NCBI GenBank assembly: GCA_020634415.1
Contig: JACKBT010000024.1
Span: forward strand, 11,708 to 75,707
Length of the DNA stretch: 64,000 nucleotides
Direction: 5' to 3'
Source of the DNA: Ardenticatenaceae bacterium
GTDB taxonomy: Bacteria; Chloroflexota; Anaerolineae; Promineifilales; Promineifilaceae
Shown here: positions 43,735-52,112 of the stretch, piece after piece
Position numbering within the stretch: the first letter of the stretch is position 1
Layout of the letters: every line of letters starts with the position of its first letter
The notes under the pieces: generated by a model
Told to the model about the DNA's origin: nothing
Databases searched by the model: none
Seen by the model: the letters and a program-made list of their open reading frames with translations, nothing else
Translations under genes and position numbers: made by a program

Positions 43735-43846
43735 GGTTTACTCCTCGTGTGGGAATTTTGCGGGGAGTTTAGCACTTTCTGGGGAATTGGGCATTGGGTG
43801 GATGGGTATATTGGTGTAGGTGGTTTGCCAATATGCCGTTGTCCCC

Positions 43847-43883
43847 ATTTACGATTTACGATTTACGATTGACGATTTGACGG
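43847..43883. repeat. TTTACGA heptamer tandem repeat
   Basis: Tandem units TTTACGA three times, then TTGACGA and TTTGACG, running into a CGGCCG palindrome. Confidence 0.88.
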
Positions 43884-43890
43884 CCGTTTC

Positions 43891-44043
43891 TACCCACAAC
43901 GGCCGTCTCCGTGAAACAACTACAATTCACAATAGACGCTTGAGATACGGCCGTTCCTACCCACAACGGCCGTTCCCACCCACAACGGCCGTCTCCATGA
44001 AACAACTACAATTCACGATGGACGCTTGAGATACGGCCGTTGC
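43891..44043. repeat. Two 67-bp direct repeats bounded by CGGCCG palindromes
   Basis: Copy 1 at 43891-43957 and copy 2 at 43977-44043 share ACCCACAACGGCCGTCTCC, AACAACTACAATTCAC, and GACGCTTGAGATACGGCCGT, with only a few differences. A diverged relative of the same unit (GGCCGTCTTTG...CTGCAATTCACT) lies at 48027-48069, on the other side of the island. Confidence 0.88.
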
Positions 44044-44117
44044 TCCACCACCTGCTTATTCTGCTCTGCTTATGGTATAATCTATCCTATTGAACTTACA
44101 AGCATAGTGGAGTAAGC

Positions 44118-44212
44118 ATGGAGTTTGAGTGGGATCCCACAAAGGCAGCATCAAATCTTCGCAAACATCATGTGTCTTTTACAGAGGCTACCTCAATATT
44201 TTATGATGTTTG
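44118..44212 (+). pseudogene. BrnT-family toxin, 5' fragment cut by IS66-type element
   Basis: The first 32 residues (MEFEWDPTKAASNLRKHHVS, then FTEATSIFYD) match the start of BrnT ribonuclease toxins, which normally run to about 90 residues. GGAG lies five bases before the ATG and an extended -10 (TGGTATAAT) lies at 44073-44081. The frame then runs into the insertion element. The rest of BrnT is not found beyond its right end, so DNA was lost as well as inserted. No BrnA antitoxin is visible. Confidence 0.8.
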
Positions 44213-45687
44213 TGACTATACAGGGGTCAGGTCAGGCAAGAGAATGTTGCCAGAAAACAGAGACCCTAAAGCAGACCAGACAGCGACACCTTGCTTGCGA
44301 ATAGTCGAGAGGTAGCTACGAATTGTACAAAAATCTTTTGCACCTTCTTGACTACGAAAACAACCCGATATTTTTTGCTGAACTTTGAGCATACGAATGT
44401 CCCGTTCAGCGAGATTGTTATCAAACGGCACCTTAAAATCGTAGACAAAAGCCAATACTTCCTGACGATGTTTGTCCAGACGTTCGGCTAGATTACGCGA
44501 CTTGGTCTTTTTCGCTCGTCCGCGTTTGCCTTTAGGCCAGCCACCAAGTGGCGGCGGGTTTGCTTGCAAAGCGGATGCTATCAGTTGGTCATAAATGCGT
44601 TCAATCCGAGCAATTTTCGGTAGGGGTAAAGCGGTGGCTCCACTCAATTGAGCTTGGTCAACCAGCCGTTTGGCACTGAGCAAGAGCCATTTGAAGCGGG
44701 TTGCCCAAGATTGGTTGTCATTTTCAACCACAGCGGTTAGGTCACGCAGATGATGGACATTACACAAGCCATGATGACACGCTTGATATTGCCGATAAGC
44801 CGACCAAAAATCATGAATGGCTGTGCCTCGGAACTGTGGTAGGATGCCCATGGCATCTGTGGCTTTATGCCCGCGTTGTGGATGTGGATAATAGCAGGTC
44901 GCCTGTTGGGTTGCGGCCACATGTAACCAGTGCCGCTGCCCACCAATGTAAAAACCGCTCTCATCGCAATGCAGAATTTGGCCTGCGCTCAAGCCCGCTT
45001 TGATTTGTGCCACAACTGGCTCTAGCTGTCTTGCCGTTCGCGCTACTATGTTTTGCAAGGTACCCGGTGAAAGATTCAAGCCAAACAAGTCGGCAAAGAA
45101 CTGGCGGCTCCGGTCATAGGGAATGTATTGCTCTGTTTTGAGATAGACCGCCAATTGTTGGATGCCTACCCCATATTGCACTGGAGCCACCACCTCTGGC
45201 GGAAACATCCCCTGACTCAGTTGGTGACAATGGCGGCAGTACACTGTTTCTGCTTGATGCTCGGTAACAATAATCTGCAATGGTGGTAAGTCATGTACTT
45301 GTCGTTTATCCACAGCGACTGCCCGCTGTTCGTCAGAGAACGGTTGGTGGCAATGCTGACAGGCGCTTGGGCGGTGAATGATTATTTCATTCGGTTTTTC
45401 AACCATCTTGAGTGTCTCTCCCTGATGCCCTTTTTGCCCACCTGCCTTCTTGCCGCTTTTTTCGCGTAAGCTCTGGGTTCGTTTCTTTTTTCGGCTTTTG
45501 TCCTGACTGGATGGCCAGTGAGAATTCTGACTGTTTTGATTGAGCAATGCTGTGAGTTCCCCTATCTGCCGTTGGGCTGCTTGCAGCGCAGTTTCCAATT
45601 CTTGAATCCTTTGTTTTAGTTGCTCATTTTCTCGCTGATAATCCATGACCTTTATTTATACCACAGGTCTCTTACCTGTATAGTCAC
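44212..45687. mobile_element. IS66-type insertion element, about 1476 bp
   Basis: Ends are the 13-bp inverted repeats GTGACTATACAGG (44212-44224) and CCTGTATAGTCAC (45675-45687). The single gene is an IS66-type transposase; accessory tnpA/tnpB genes are absent. Flanking GATGTTT (44205-44211) and GATATTT (45688-45694) may be a target duplication with one change; IS66 elements normally make 8-bp duplications, so this is weak. It sits in a brnT gene. Confidence 0.85.
44216..45646 (-). CDS. IS66-family transposase
   Basis: DDE transposase of 476 residues, full-length and apparently intact. It has an N-terminal coiled coil (NEQLKQRIQELETALQAAQR), a Lys/Arg-rich stretch with GKKAGGQKGHQG, a zinc-finger-like pair (CQHCHQPF, CRHCHQLS), and the catalytic domain with LHCDESGFYIGG, AIHDFWSAYR and FDNNLAERDIRMLKVQQK. 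The last motif carries the catalytic Glu. No accessory ORFs flank it, as in the single-ORF branch of IS66. Confidence 0.93.
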   Translation of the reverse strand: MDYQRENEQLKQRIQELETALQAAQRQIGELTALLNQNSQNSHWPSSQDKSRKKKRTQSLREKSGKKAGGQKGHQGETLKMVEKPNEIIIHRPSACQHCHQPFSDEQRAVAVDKRQVHDLPPLQIIVTEHQAETVYCRHCHQLSQGMFPPEVVAPVQYGVGIQQLAVYLKTEQYIPYDRSRQFFADLFGLNLSPGTLQNIVARTARQLEPVVAQIKAGLSAGQILHCDESGFYIGGQRHWLHVAATQQATCYYPHPQRGHKATDAMGILPQFRGTAIHDFWSAYRQYQACHHGLCNVHHLRDLTAVVENDNQSWATRFKWLLLSAKRLVDQAQLSGATALPLPKIARIERIYDQLIASALQANPPPLGGWPKGKRGRAKKTKSRNLAERLDKHRQEVLAFVYDFKVPFDNNLAERDIRMLKVQQKISGCFRSQEGAKDFCTIRSYLSTIRKQGVAVWSALGSLFSGNILLPDLTPV

Positions 45688-45723
45688 GATATTTTTCCCC
45701 TTTTGGAGCAAGATGCACATAAT

Positions 45724-45819
45724 ATGGGATTGAAGACATGGGAGAGACGAATGGAAACGCAAGAAAATATGGAGGCCTGGGTAGCTGAAGTGCGGCAAAA
45801 ACATGGTTTGGAGAAGTGA
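45724..45819 (+). pseudogene. Orphan C-terminal gene fragment right of the IS
   Basis: A short frame ending in WERRMETQENMEAWVAEVRQ followed by KHGLEK and TGA; it is open upstream to the IS end. It looks like the tail of a gene whose start was lost when the element inserted or recombined. It does not continue BrnT. No family recognised. Confidence 0.4.
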
Positions 45820-45837
45820 ACGTGTAGACAGGCTACC

Positions 45838-47010
45838 TTCATCTTTGGCTACCGGAACAGCGAGATTGTGAAGAAGCGGTATTATGCGGGGGAGCAGTTG
45901 TTGGGGCTGCGGCGCAATGGGGAGTTGTACCACGCCCTCCATGACCCCAGCGGCACCTCCCTGGCGCTGGCGGATGAGGGTGGCGACTATGTGGGGTATG
46001 TGCTTTATGATGGTTTTGGTGGGGTGTTGAGCAGGACTTTGCCCTTTACGCCTACCAGTGAAACAGGCGGCGTGGCCAATGCAGCGACGGGGCTGGTGCA
46101 TGTGGGTGGCGGTAGGTGGCTTGACCCGGCACTGGGCAGGCCGTTGCAACCCAACCCCAATGGCGGCCCACCCACAGTACCGCAAGCCCTCAATCGCTTT
46201 GCATTGACTTCGATTGGGCAACCAGGGATAGCTGAGGCAATTGATAGCACCTATAATCTTACGTTACCTGCTTTGGGAACAGGTTTTGCAAAAACATTTG
46301 CTTTTGAAGCTGCGGCAAGGTCTTTACAAGGAGTTTTTGGCCAAACGATAATCCATGCGAGTATTCAAAGTACAGTTAATATCAGGTCTGTTGATATTGC
46401 CTTTCAAGCCTCCCGTACACAATTAAGTAGAAATAGGGCACTTATTGAAGGGACTGGGGGCGCTCTTTTAAGAAGTAGTTCTTCAAACCGCACGGGATAT
46501 AAATATGCGTATGAAACGGCCGTTTACCGCTACACAGGTATGAGTGTGGAAGAGGCTCAAGGTTTGGCAACAGGTTTGGCAGGAGGATTCCCATCAAGGA
46601 ACGGGTGGAATCTTGTAACCAGTGTAGATCATGTAGCTCTAGAAACAGTTGAAAAGACTATTTACACGTCAGCAACCACCCCACGTTTTTCGATATTAGG
46701 AAACACCAGGGTTGGATTTGTAACCGATGCAATCTTAGGAGCAGCATTCCAATATGCTGATGATTTGCAGAATCCGTACTTTGCACCATCTCAACGACTT
46801 GCTCGTGCTGGTATTTCAGGAGGAGGTGGTGCATTAGCCTCGTTTGGATTTGGTGTTGCTGCCACGTATGTATGTGGTGCTGTCCCCTTGTGCTTGGCTG
46901 CTGGAGGATTGGTAGGCGGCACAATATGGGCTTTTGGTGGTCAACCATTCATCTTCGAACATATTCCAGGTTTACAACCACAACGTAATTTAGCACCATT
47001 GAATGACTAA
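45838..47010 (+). CDS. Orphan RHS C-terminal toxin (N-terminal RHS repeats missing)
   Basis: The frame resembles the end of an RHS/YD-repeat polymorphic toxin: IVKKRYYAGEQLLGLRRNGE, YHALHDPSGTSLALADE and GRWLDPALGRPLQPNPNGG, the last being the conserved core border. The roughly 265 residues after the border would be the toxin; they are unique and include a Gly/Ala-rich hydrophobic stretch near the end (GALASFGFGVAATYVCGAVP). There is no RHS barrel upstream, so it is an orphan tip. The GTG at 45868 could start translation, but no Shine-Dalgarno is clear. The frame is open from 45820. A membrane protein follows 15 bp later. Confidence 0.75.
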   Translation, partial: FIFGYRNSEIVKKRYYAGEQLLGLRRNGELYHALHDPSGTSLALADEGGDYVGYVLYDGFGGVLSRTLPFTPTSETGGVANAATGLVHVGGGRWLDPALGRPLQPNPNGGPPTVPQALNRFALTSIGQPGIAEAIDSTYNLTLPALGTGFAKTFAFEAAARSLQGVFGQTIIHASIQSTVNIRSVDIAFQASRTQLSRNRALIEGTGGALLRSSSSNRTGYKYAYETAVYRYTGMSVEEAQGLATGLAGGFPSRNGWNLVTSVDHVALETVEKTIYTSATTPRFSILGNTRVGFVTDAILGAAFQYADDLQNPYFAPSQRLARAGISGGGGALASFGFGVAATYVCGAVPLCLAAGGLVGGTIWAFGGQPFIFEHIPGLQPQRNLAPLND

Positions 47011-47025
47011 CTATTGGAGATTATT

Positions 47026-47451
47026 ATGATCTTTTTCTTCGCTGCAAGCCTATTCTTTTGTAGCTTTGGCCTTCATCGTTTAAAAGGTCCTGTAAGTGTT
47101 TCATATCTCGACCATAGTTTCATGCTAAAAGATGCAAACTACTTGGCTTTACCAGGTGCACTAACATTTTTGCTAATGGGATTAGCACTTTCACCAATAG
47201 TACTTGACGAATTGAAGTTGACAGTGTTGATGGTTGGCATAGCAGCACCCTTTATTTTAGCCTGGCCAGCTTCAAAATATTTGAAGCCCAAATGGTTACG
47301 GTGGTTAGAACAGAACCATAAGGACATAATTCCTTTCTTGCAGGCTGAAATCCAAGAAATGGGGCCAGAGATTTGGGATAAGCAAATAAATACGAAAGAA
47401 GAATTGGAGTCTTGGGTTAATCAAGTTAAGCAAAGGCGGGGGATAGTGTAA
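47026..47451 (+). CDS. Candidate immunity protein for the RHS toxin (membrane)
   Basis: About 141 residues with three membrane helices (3-20, about 42-60 and 68-86) and a charged C-terminal helix region (IPFLQAEIQEMGPEIWDKQI). GGAG lies seven bases before the ATG at 47026. The gene starts 15 bp after the orphan RHS toxin and shares its AT-richer composition, the usual layout of toxin and immunity genes. A membrane immunity protein would suit a toxin with a hydrophobic, possibly membrane-active tip. The role is inferred from position only. Confidence 0.6.
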   Translation: MIFFFAASLFFCSFGLHRLKGPVSVSYLDHSFMLKDANYLALPGALTFLLMGLALSPIVLDELKLTVLMVGIAAPFILAWPASKYLKPKWLRWLEQNHKDIIPFLQAEIQEMGPEIWDKQINTKEELESWVNQVKQRRGIV

Positions 47452-47503
47452 AAGACAAGTTGGGCTAAATGTATACTGTTGGTTAATGGTGAGAGAATCG
47501 TTG

Positions 47504-48070
47504 ATGAGGTTGAGAAGGGTAAGCATTTTGAGATTATTGAGTTTTGTCGTCTTGGGGCTGGTGGGCTGCGTACCACCAACGGTGGGGGAACCAGTAGCAA
47601 TAACGCGGGTGCAGCCAACGGTAACGGCCGAATCTGTGGTTGAACCGCTGGTAACCACACGTGAACCGCTGCCAGCCACACCACTGCCCACGCCCACCGC
47701 ACGGGGAGTAACGCCCGTGCCGCAGGCAGGTGTCACCCTGCTCGGCTTTGCCGTCACCGATGCTGGTTACAGTGCCAGCCTGGATCGCCTCGTCTTCCTA
47801 ACCCTGCTCAGGCCAGGTCTTCCTCTCGCGGCGAATCTCGCTGGGGCTGTGGACGGCGTCCTCGCCGCTCCGCTTTTGCTTGCTTTCCATTACGGCCGTT
47901 ATTCTAACACACTCAACCCCCAAAACGGCCGTTCCCCATTGACGATTGACAATTTGTTCATTTCTCAAATTCGTTGTACTCATTTTCGGCCGTTCATCCG
48001 TTCAATTCTCCCATCCGTTGTAGTCCCACCCAAAACGGCCGTCTTTGTTGAACGACTGCAATTCACTTAA
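47504..48070 (+). pseudogene. Lipoprotein gene broken by a repeat
   Basis: The first 100 or so residues look like a real lipoprotein: signal peptide with LLSFVVLGLVGC, a Val/Thr/Pro-rich linker, then GVTLLGFAVTDAGYSASLDR, which reads like the first strands of a beta-propeller. At about 47802 the frame enters the 135-bp repeat and later CGGCCG-rich noncoding sequence. The downstream part of the protein is gone. The frame start is the ATG at 47504. Confidence 0.6.
47802..47936. repeat. 135-bp direct repeat, copy A
   Basis: Shares with copy B (48074-48208) CTGCTCAGGCCAGGTCTTCC, CTCGCGGCGAATCTCGCTGG, GGACGGCGT, TTGCTTGCTTTC and a tail with two CGGCCGTT palindromes around ACACNCAACCCC. It interrupts the lipoprotein gene. 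Confidence 0.88.
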
Positions 48071-48073
48071 CTG

Positions 48074-48208
48074 CCCCTGCTCAGGCCAGGTCTTCCTCTC
48101 GCGGCGAATCTCGCTGGGGCTGCGGACGGCGTTCCGCCGCTCCGCCTTTGCTTGCTTTCTATTATTACGGCCGTTAATCTAGCACACCCAACCCCAAAAC
48201 GGCCGTTC
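48074..48208. repeat. 135-bp direct repeat, copy B
   Basis: Starts 272 bp after copy A, same orientation, a few point differences and one short indel. A third diverged copy lies at 28128-28215. Confidence 0.88.
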
Positions 48209-48248
48209 CTGCCACCGTCGCCACCACCTCATCACAGGGGTGTTGGCT

Positions 48249-49256
48249 TTAGTAACCCAACTGCTTATCTACTACATTCCGCAAGGGTTTGCCGCGCTGG
48301 TAACGGCCGAGATTGTCCAAAAAGATGGCGAAGGCGCGTTCGTGGTAGCGGGGTGTGCCGCCCGCATAATGGGAGGTGATGAGGAGATTGTCGAGTGCCC
48401 AGAAGGGTGAATCGGCGGGAAGGGGTTCTTGCTCGAACACGTCGAGGGCGGCTCCGGCGATGGTTTTGTTTTGTAGAGCGGGCAGGAGGGCGGTTTCGTC
48501 TATGATGGGGCCGCGCCCGATGTTGACGAGGTAGGCGGTGGGTTTCATCAGGGCGATTTCGGCGTGGCTGATGAGGTGGTAGGTGGCGGGGGTGAGGGGG
48601 GCGGTGATGACGATGAAGTCCGCCTGGGGCAGGACGGTGTGAAGCTGCTGCGGGCTGACCATCTGATTGACGTGGGGCGATGGTTTATCGGGGTTGTGGC
48701 GCACGCCGATGACGTGCATGTCGAAGGCTTGGGCCAATTTGGCGGTGCGTTCGCCAATGGCCCCTACGCCGATGAGGAGCATGGTTTTGTCGGCCAGCTC
48801 GAAGATGCTGCCGGAGGAGAAGGCGAAGGGGATGTGGGTAAATTCTTCGGTGGGATGTTTCATCTGTGCCCAGGTGTGGGCATTTTGGGCCTCGTGGGCG
48901 TGGCGCAGGCGACGGCCGATTGCCAGGAGGGTGGCGAAGATATGTTCGCTGATGGGCACGGCATGGACACCGGAGACGTTGGTGAGGATGAACGGCCGTC
49001 TCCGCAATTCCTCATTCTCCAATATCCAGTTGGCGCCAGCCCCCCACTGCTGTAACCAGCGTAAGTTGGGCAGTTGCCGCAGCCACTCTGGTTGGAACCA
49101 GCCGGCGACGATTTCGATGTCGGCGGCGTTGTCGAGGATGGTGTTTGGGTCTTGGGTGTGGAGGAGGGTGAAGTGAGGGGAGAGGGTGTGGTGAACGGCC
49201 GTTAAGCTTTTGGGGGGTATCTGTTCGGCGGGAATGGTAAGTAAGAGGGTGGGCAT
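48249..49256 (-). CDS. D-2-hydroxyacid dehydrogenase
   Basis: NAD(P)-dependent reductase of 2-oxoacids, 335 residues. Cofactor motif GVGAIGERTAKLAQAF, catalytic Arg in VNIGRGPIIDE, Glu in DVFEQEPLP and His in LITSHYAGGTP are all present. Family members act on glyoxylate, hydroxypyruvate, phosphoglycerate or lactate; the substrate is not clear. It converges with the repeat-rich end of the accessory island and marks its right border. Confidence 0.92.
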   Translation of the reverse strand: MPTLLLTIPAEQIPPKSLTAVHHTLSPHFTLLHTQDPNTILDNAADIEIVAGWFQPEWLRQLPNLRWLQQWGAGANWILENEELRRRPFILTNVSGVHAVPISEHIFATLLAIGRRLRHAHEAQNAHTWAQMKHPTEEFTHIPFAFSSGSIFELADKTMLLIGVGAIGERTAKLAQAFDMHVIGVRHNPDKPSPHVNQMVSPQQLHTVLPQADFIVITAPLTPATYHLISHAEIALMKPTAYLVNIGRGPIIDETALLPALQNKTIAGAALDVFEQEPLPADSPFWALDNLLITSHYAGGTPRYHERAFAIFLDNLGRYQRGKPLRNVVDKQLGY

Positions 49257-49283
49257 GTCTTCTCCTAATTTATCATGAAAGAG

Positions 49284-49322
49284 AACTGCCTCTGATACTT
49301 GAGGGGTGTACCAGAGGCAGTT
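49284..49322 (-). terminator. Terminator-like hairpin after the surface-protein gene
   Basis: AACTGCCTCTG (49322-49312) pairs with CAGAGGCAGTT (49294-49284) on the minus strand, followed by CTCTTTC. The U-run is poor, so efficiency is uncertain. Confidence 0.6.
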
Positions 49323-49364
49323 GGGATGACGTGAGGTGAAAATTGGCTTCTTTAGCCGAGACTG

Positions 49365-51188
49365 CTACTGGCTTGTCTGTCTTTTCTTTTTGTAAGTGGT
49401 GATGACGAGGGTGGTGGACAGGCCAAGCGAGATGAGAAGGGGGATAATCATGATGAAGAGTGATGTTTGTTGGGCCGTCAGGTTGTTTAAGGAAATGGCC
49501 GTTGGCCCTTGCAGAGTGGCATAGATTGAGAAATTAGAGGTCAAGTTGGTGGGAGAACCAGGAAATGTTCCGGGCAAAGGGCCAAAGGCATTGCTGACTG
49601 AACGACTGACTCCTGCGCCAGCCTCAACGGCAACTTCCATCGTGTTGTTATCAGGGATGAAGGCGAGCCAATAGGTTCCAGCGGCTAGAAGCGGATTGGT
49701 TAAGGTGTTTTGGGTGTTCCAGCCAGGGCCAGCGGTGAAAGCGGCCGTTTCGGCCACAAGGTCTCCCGGACTACCCGAATTGTCATCGTAAATGCCTAGG
49801 CGTACCTGACCCGCGATTTCGTAGACGAAAAGGCTGATGCTTTCGATGTTGCCACCATTGGACAAGGTTGTTTGTTGGGCGAACAGGGTGTTGGCATTGC
49901 CTGAACTGGTGGGTGCGGTATTGGGCGGCACATCGGTTTCGCCCATCATGAGAGGCGCACCGGGTGGGGTGCAGTTGTTGAGGGAGACGCTGAAGGGTGC
50001 TGTTGTCCCTTCTAGCGCTTCAATGAGGGCATTATCTTGTGGTAAGGTTGCTGGTGGTGTTACGGATGTCAGGTCAATTGTATGGCTGTCGCCAGGGTTT
50101 AGTATGAACTCTTCCCAAACATCTGTGCCGCGCTGCCATTCGATGATGAGAACAGTGCCGGAAACGGCCGTAATCTCACAGCCATCCGCCCAATCTTGCA
50201 TATAGGGGTATATCACGTTATTGTCACTAATAGAAAAGGACATTCTTGAATTGCTGCCTGTACGCGCATTTGACTCATAGGCACTGTGGAGGGGCCAACT
50301 GATAGCCGATGCCATCCAGGGTGCTCCGGCACAGCTAGGAATATTGCAGCGCCAATAAGCGGGAATGGAGGTGACCGGATTACAGGTTAAGGGATCGGTG
50401 CAGGGGATGGGGGTGGGGGTGGGTGTGGGCAGGCTAACGGTGGCATCACCACCACCAAAGTCATCTAGGATGAGACCGCCAGCACCCACATGAAGCAGAC
50501 CAATATAACCCGTGCTGGCAAAGAGCGGCCAAGCCGTAATATCCACAATGCCAATGATTGACCCATTTTTGAAAATGCCAACTTCGCCAGCGGCAGTCGC
50601 CTGCGCCCCGAATTGGTCGCCGTCGGTAAAGGTTACGGCAATGTTGCTGCCCCGCTGCGTCCAAGCTGAGCCGTTGTATGTCCACACCTGCACCACATTG
50701 CTGCCAGGGAAATAGACGACATTCAAGAGACCTGTGCCCCAATTCGTATTGCTTTGGGCTTTGAGTATTAGCCCAATTTCATCGGCATTGGTGTCCATGG
50801 TGGAGAGGGTTACATAAACTTCTTGCTCGGCACTAAAACTTGGGTCATTCCAGTAGATGCCTTGACTGGTAGTGCTGTTGCCTACGTCAAGTTGGTTAGC
50901 GGCGATGGCGTAGTTGGCTGTGTCGCCCGACCAATCGCTGCCAATACCCCCATTGGCTCGATTGAAATCATCCAGCAGGCCGCCTAAGAGGACGAAGGAG
51001 GATGAGTCGGCGGGGACGGTGGAGGAGTGAGGAGTGCTGGTGGGAGTGGGGGTGAGTTGAGGGGGTGGGGCTTCGTTGTTACTTGAGTTCTGACTGGTTT
51101 CGCTTTCGTCGGCATTGACATTGGAAATGGAAACGATCACAGCTAGTAAGAAGGCAACAACTAAGGAATAGATTTTGCGAAGGGACAT
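49365..51188 (-). CDS. Surface protein with signal peptide and C-terminal anchor
   Basis: A 607-residue exported protein: signal peptide (residues 1-26), Pro/Thr-rich linker, a LamG/concanavalin-like domain (about 70-250, DDFNRANGGIGSDWSG to LILDDFGGG), a second Pro/Thr linker, a Cys-containing domain (about 265-400), and a beta-domain (about 420-570, LSNGGNIESISLFVYEIAGQ, YWLAFIPDNN) like those scored as choice-of-anchor. It ends in a membrane helix plus KKKRQ, a cell-surface anchor. The LamG-like domains suggest carbohydrate or matrix binding. A promoter and a hairpin precede it. Confidence 0.78.
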   Translation of the reverse strand: MSLRKIYSLVVAFLLAVIVSISNVNADESETSQNSSNNEAPPPQLTPTPTSTPHSSTVPADSSSFVLLGGLLDDFNRANGGIGSDWSGDTANYAIAANQLDVGNSTTSQGIYWNDPSFSAEQEVYVTLSTMDTNADEIGLILKAQSNTNWGTGLLNVVYFPGSNVVQVWTYNGSAWTQRGSNIAVTFTDGDQFGAQATAAGEVGIFKNGSIIGIVDITAWPLFASTGYIGLLHVGAGGLILDDFGGGDATVSLPTPTPTPIPCTDPLTCNPVTSIPAYWRCNIPSCAGAPWMASAISWPLHSAYESNARTGSNSRMSFSISDNNVIYPYMQDWADGCEITAVSGTVLIIEWQRGTDVWEEFILNPGDSHTIDLTSVTPPATLPQDNALIEALEGTTAPFSVSLNNCTPPGAPLMMGETDVPPNTAPTSSGNANTLFAQQTTLSNGGNIESISLFVYEIAGQVRLGIYDDNSGSPGDLVAETAAFTAGPGWNTQNTLTNPLLAAGTYWLAFIPDNNTMEVAVEAGAGVSRSVSNAFGPLPGTFPGSPTNLTSNFSIYATLQGPTAISLNNLTAQQTSLFIMIIPLLISLGLSTTLVITTYKKKRQTSQ

Positions 51189-51237
51189 GATTGCTCCTGA
51201 TTGATGGATTTCAATAAAAAAACCTGCTTATTCAACT

Positions 51238-51265
51238 AAATACCCCGTCATAGGGCGGGGTATTT
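51238..51265. terminator. Hairpin in the leader of the surface-protein gene
   Basis: AAATACCCCG/CGGGGTATTT with an 8-base loop. On the minus strand it lies between the predicted promoter and the start codon, so it may be a leader attenuator; no T-run follows directly. Confidence 0.6.
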
Positions 51266-51312
51266 GATTGCTTGAATTTATACAAAAGTGCTGGATTTAA
51301 CTTCCAGATAAT

Positions 51313-51342
51313 ATCTTACTAGACTTTCGATAAAAATTTCAA
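51313..51342 (-). promoter_or_regulatory. Probable promoter of the surface-protein gene
   Basis: TTGAAA (51342-51337) and TAAGAT (51318-51313) with an 18-base spacer, giving a leader of about 120 bases that contains the hairpin at 51238-51265. Confidence 0.5.
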
Positions 51343-51521
51343 GGGTTTGGTCTTGACAATGTAAGTTGTCTCATATTCCATTTTGGTGGATGGTAAGTAG
51401 AATACTCGGTTATGGGTGAAGTAACAAGCGTTTGATGGGGGTGGGGAGGAAGTTGGGTGTATGATGAATGGCAGGTAAATGTTGGGGGACGAGCGGCTTT
51501 GTTGATGGTATTTATTGGGAT

Positions 51522-52112
51522 ATGAGTAGATTGTTGAAGCGAAGTTTGTTTTTGTTGGGTGGGGGAACGGCCGTTTTCATCCTCGCTGTAGCCATAGAAG
51601 TGTATCGTTTTAGCTTGTTGGATGAAGCGCGGCCGGCGGATGCGGCCATTGTGTTGGGGGCGGCGGTGTATCGAGAACGGCCGTCACCCGTCTTCCGTGA
51701 GCGCATTAACCATGGCATTTGGCTGTATGAGAATGGTTATGTGGATTGGCTCATCTTTACCGGTGGTGTGGGTTGGGGGGATAATTACAGCGAGGCTGAA
51801 GTAGCACGGCAGTATGCAGTGGCCCAGGGCGTTCCCGCGGAGGCTATTTTGGTGGAGACAACCTCAACCAGTACGCTTGAAAATCTGGCAAATGCGCGGC
51901 AGGTGGGCGCAGAGGCTGGTTTGGGGACGTATTTAATCGTCAGCACGCCGTTTCATATGAAGCGGGCACTGGCAATTGCTGAGGATTTGGGGCTGGAAGC
52001 TTACACATCGCCCACGCAGACCACGCGCTGGATTAACCCCTACACCAAGAGCCGGGCGTATGTGCGGGAAGTGGTGGTGTATCTGGTTTATCTCATTATG
52101 AGGGTAGGCTGA
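51522..52112 (+). CDS. DUF218/YdcF-like (SanA/ElyC-type) membrane protein
   Basis: About 196 residues: one N-terminal membrane helix, then a DUF218 domain with DAAIVLGAAVYRERPSPVFR, WLIFTGGVGWGD, VETTSTSTLENLANAR and IVSTPFHMKRALAIA. Relatives (SanA, ElyC, YdcF) affect envelope integrity; YdcF binds S-adenosylmethionine. I take the ATG at 51522; an upstream ATG at 51468 would add 18 residues. The stop overlaps the next start by one base (TGATG). Confidence 0.85.
   Translation: MSRLLKRSLFLLGGGTAVFILAVAIEVYRFSLLDEARPADAAIVLGAAVYRERPSPVFRERINHGIWLYENGYVDWLIFTGGVGWGDNYSEAEVARQYAVAQGVPAEAILVETTSTSTLENLANARQVGAEAGLGTYLIVSTPFHMKRALAIAEDLGLEAYTSPTQTTRWINPYTKSRAYVREVVVYLVYLIMRVG

Larger units (their letters stand above)
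43735..44117. other. Repeat-rich spacer left of the accessory island
   Basis: About 380 bases without a gene: TTTACGA heptamers (43847-43883), two copies of a 67-bp unit (43891-43957 and 43977-44043), six CGGCCG palindromes in about 170 bases, and an extended -10 promoter element (TGG-TATAAT, 44073-44081) for the BrnT fragment. Confidence 0.8.

Noticed and set aside
43847..44043. CRISPR-like array from regularly spaced repeats
   Set aside because: Only two 67-bp units, tandem heptamers, no unique spacers of constant length and no cas genes.
45652..46221. Minus-strand frame opposite the RHS tip
   Set aside because: RHS core-border motifs on the plus strand are specific; this frame has no domain.
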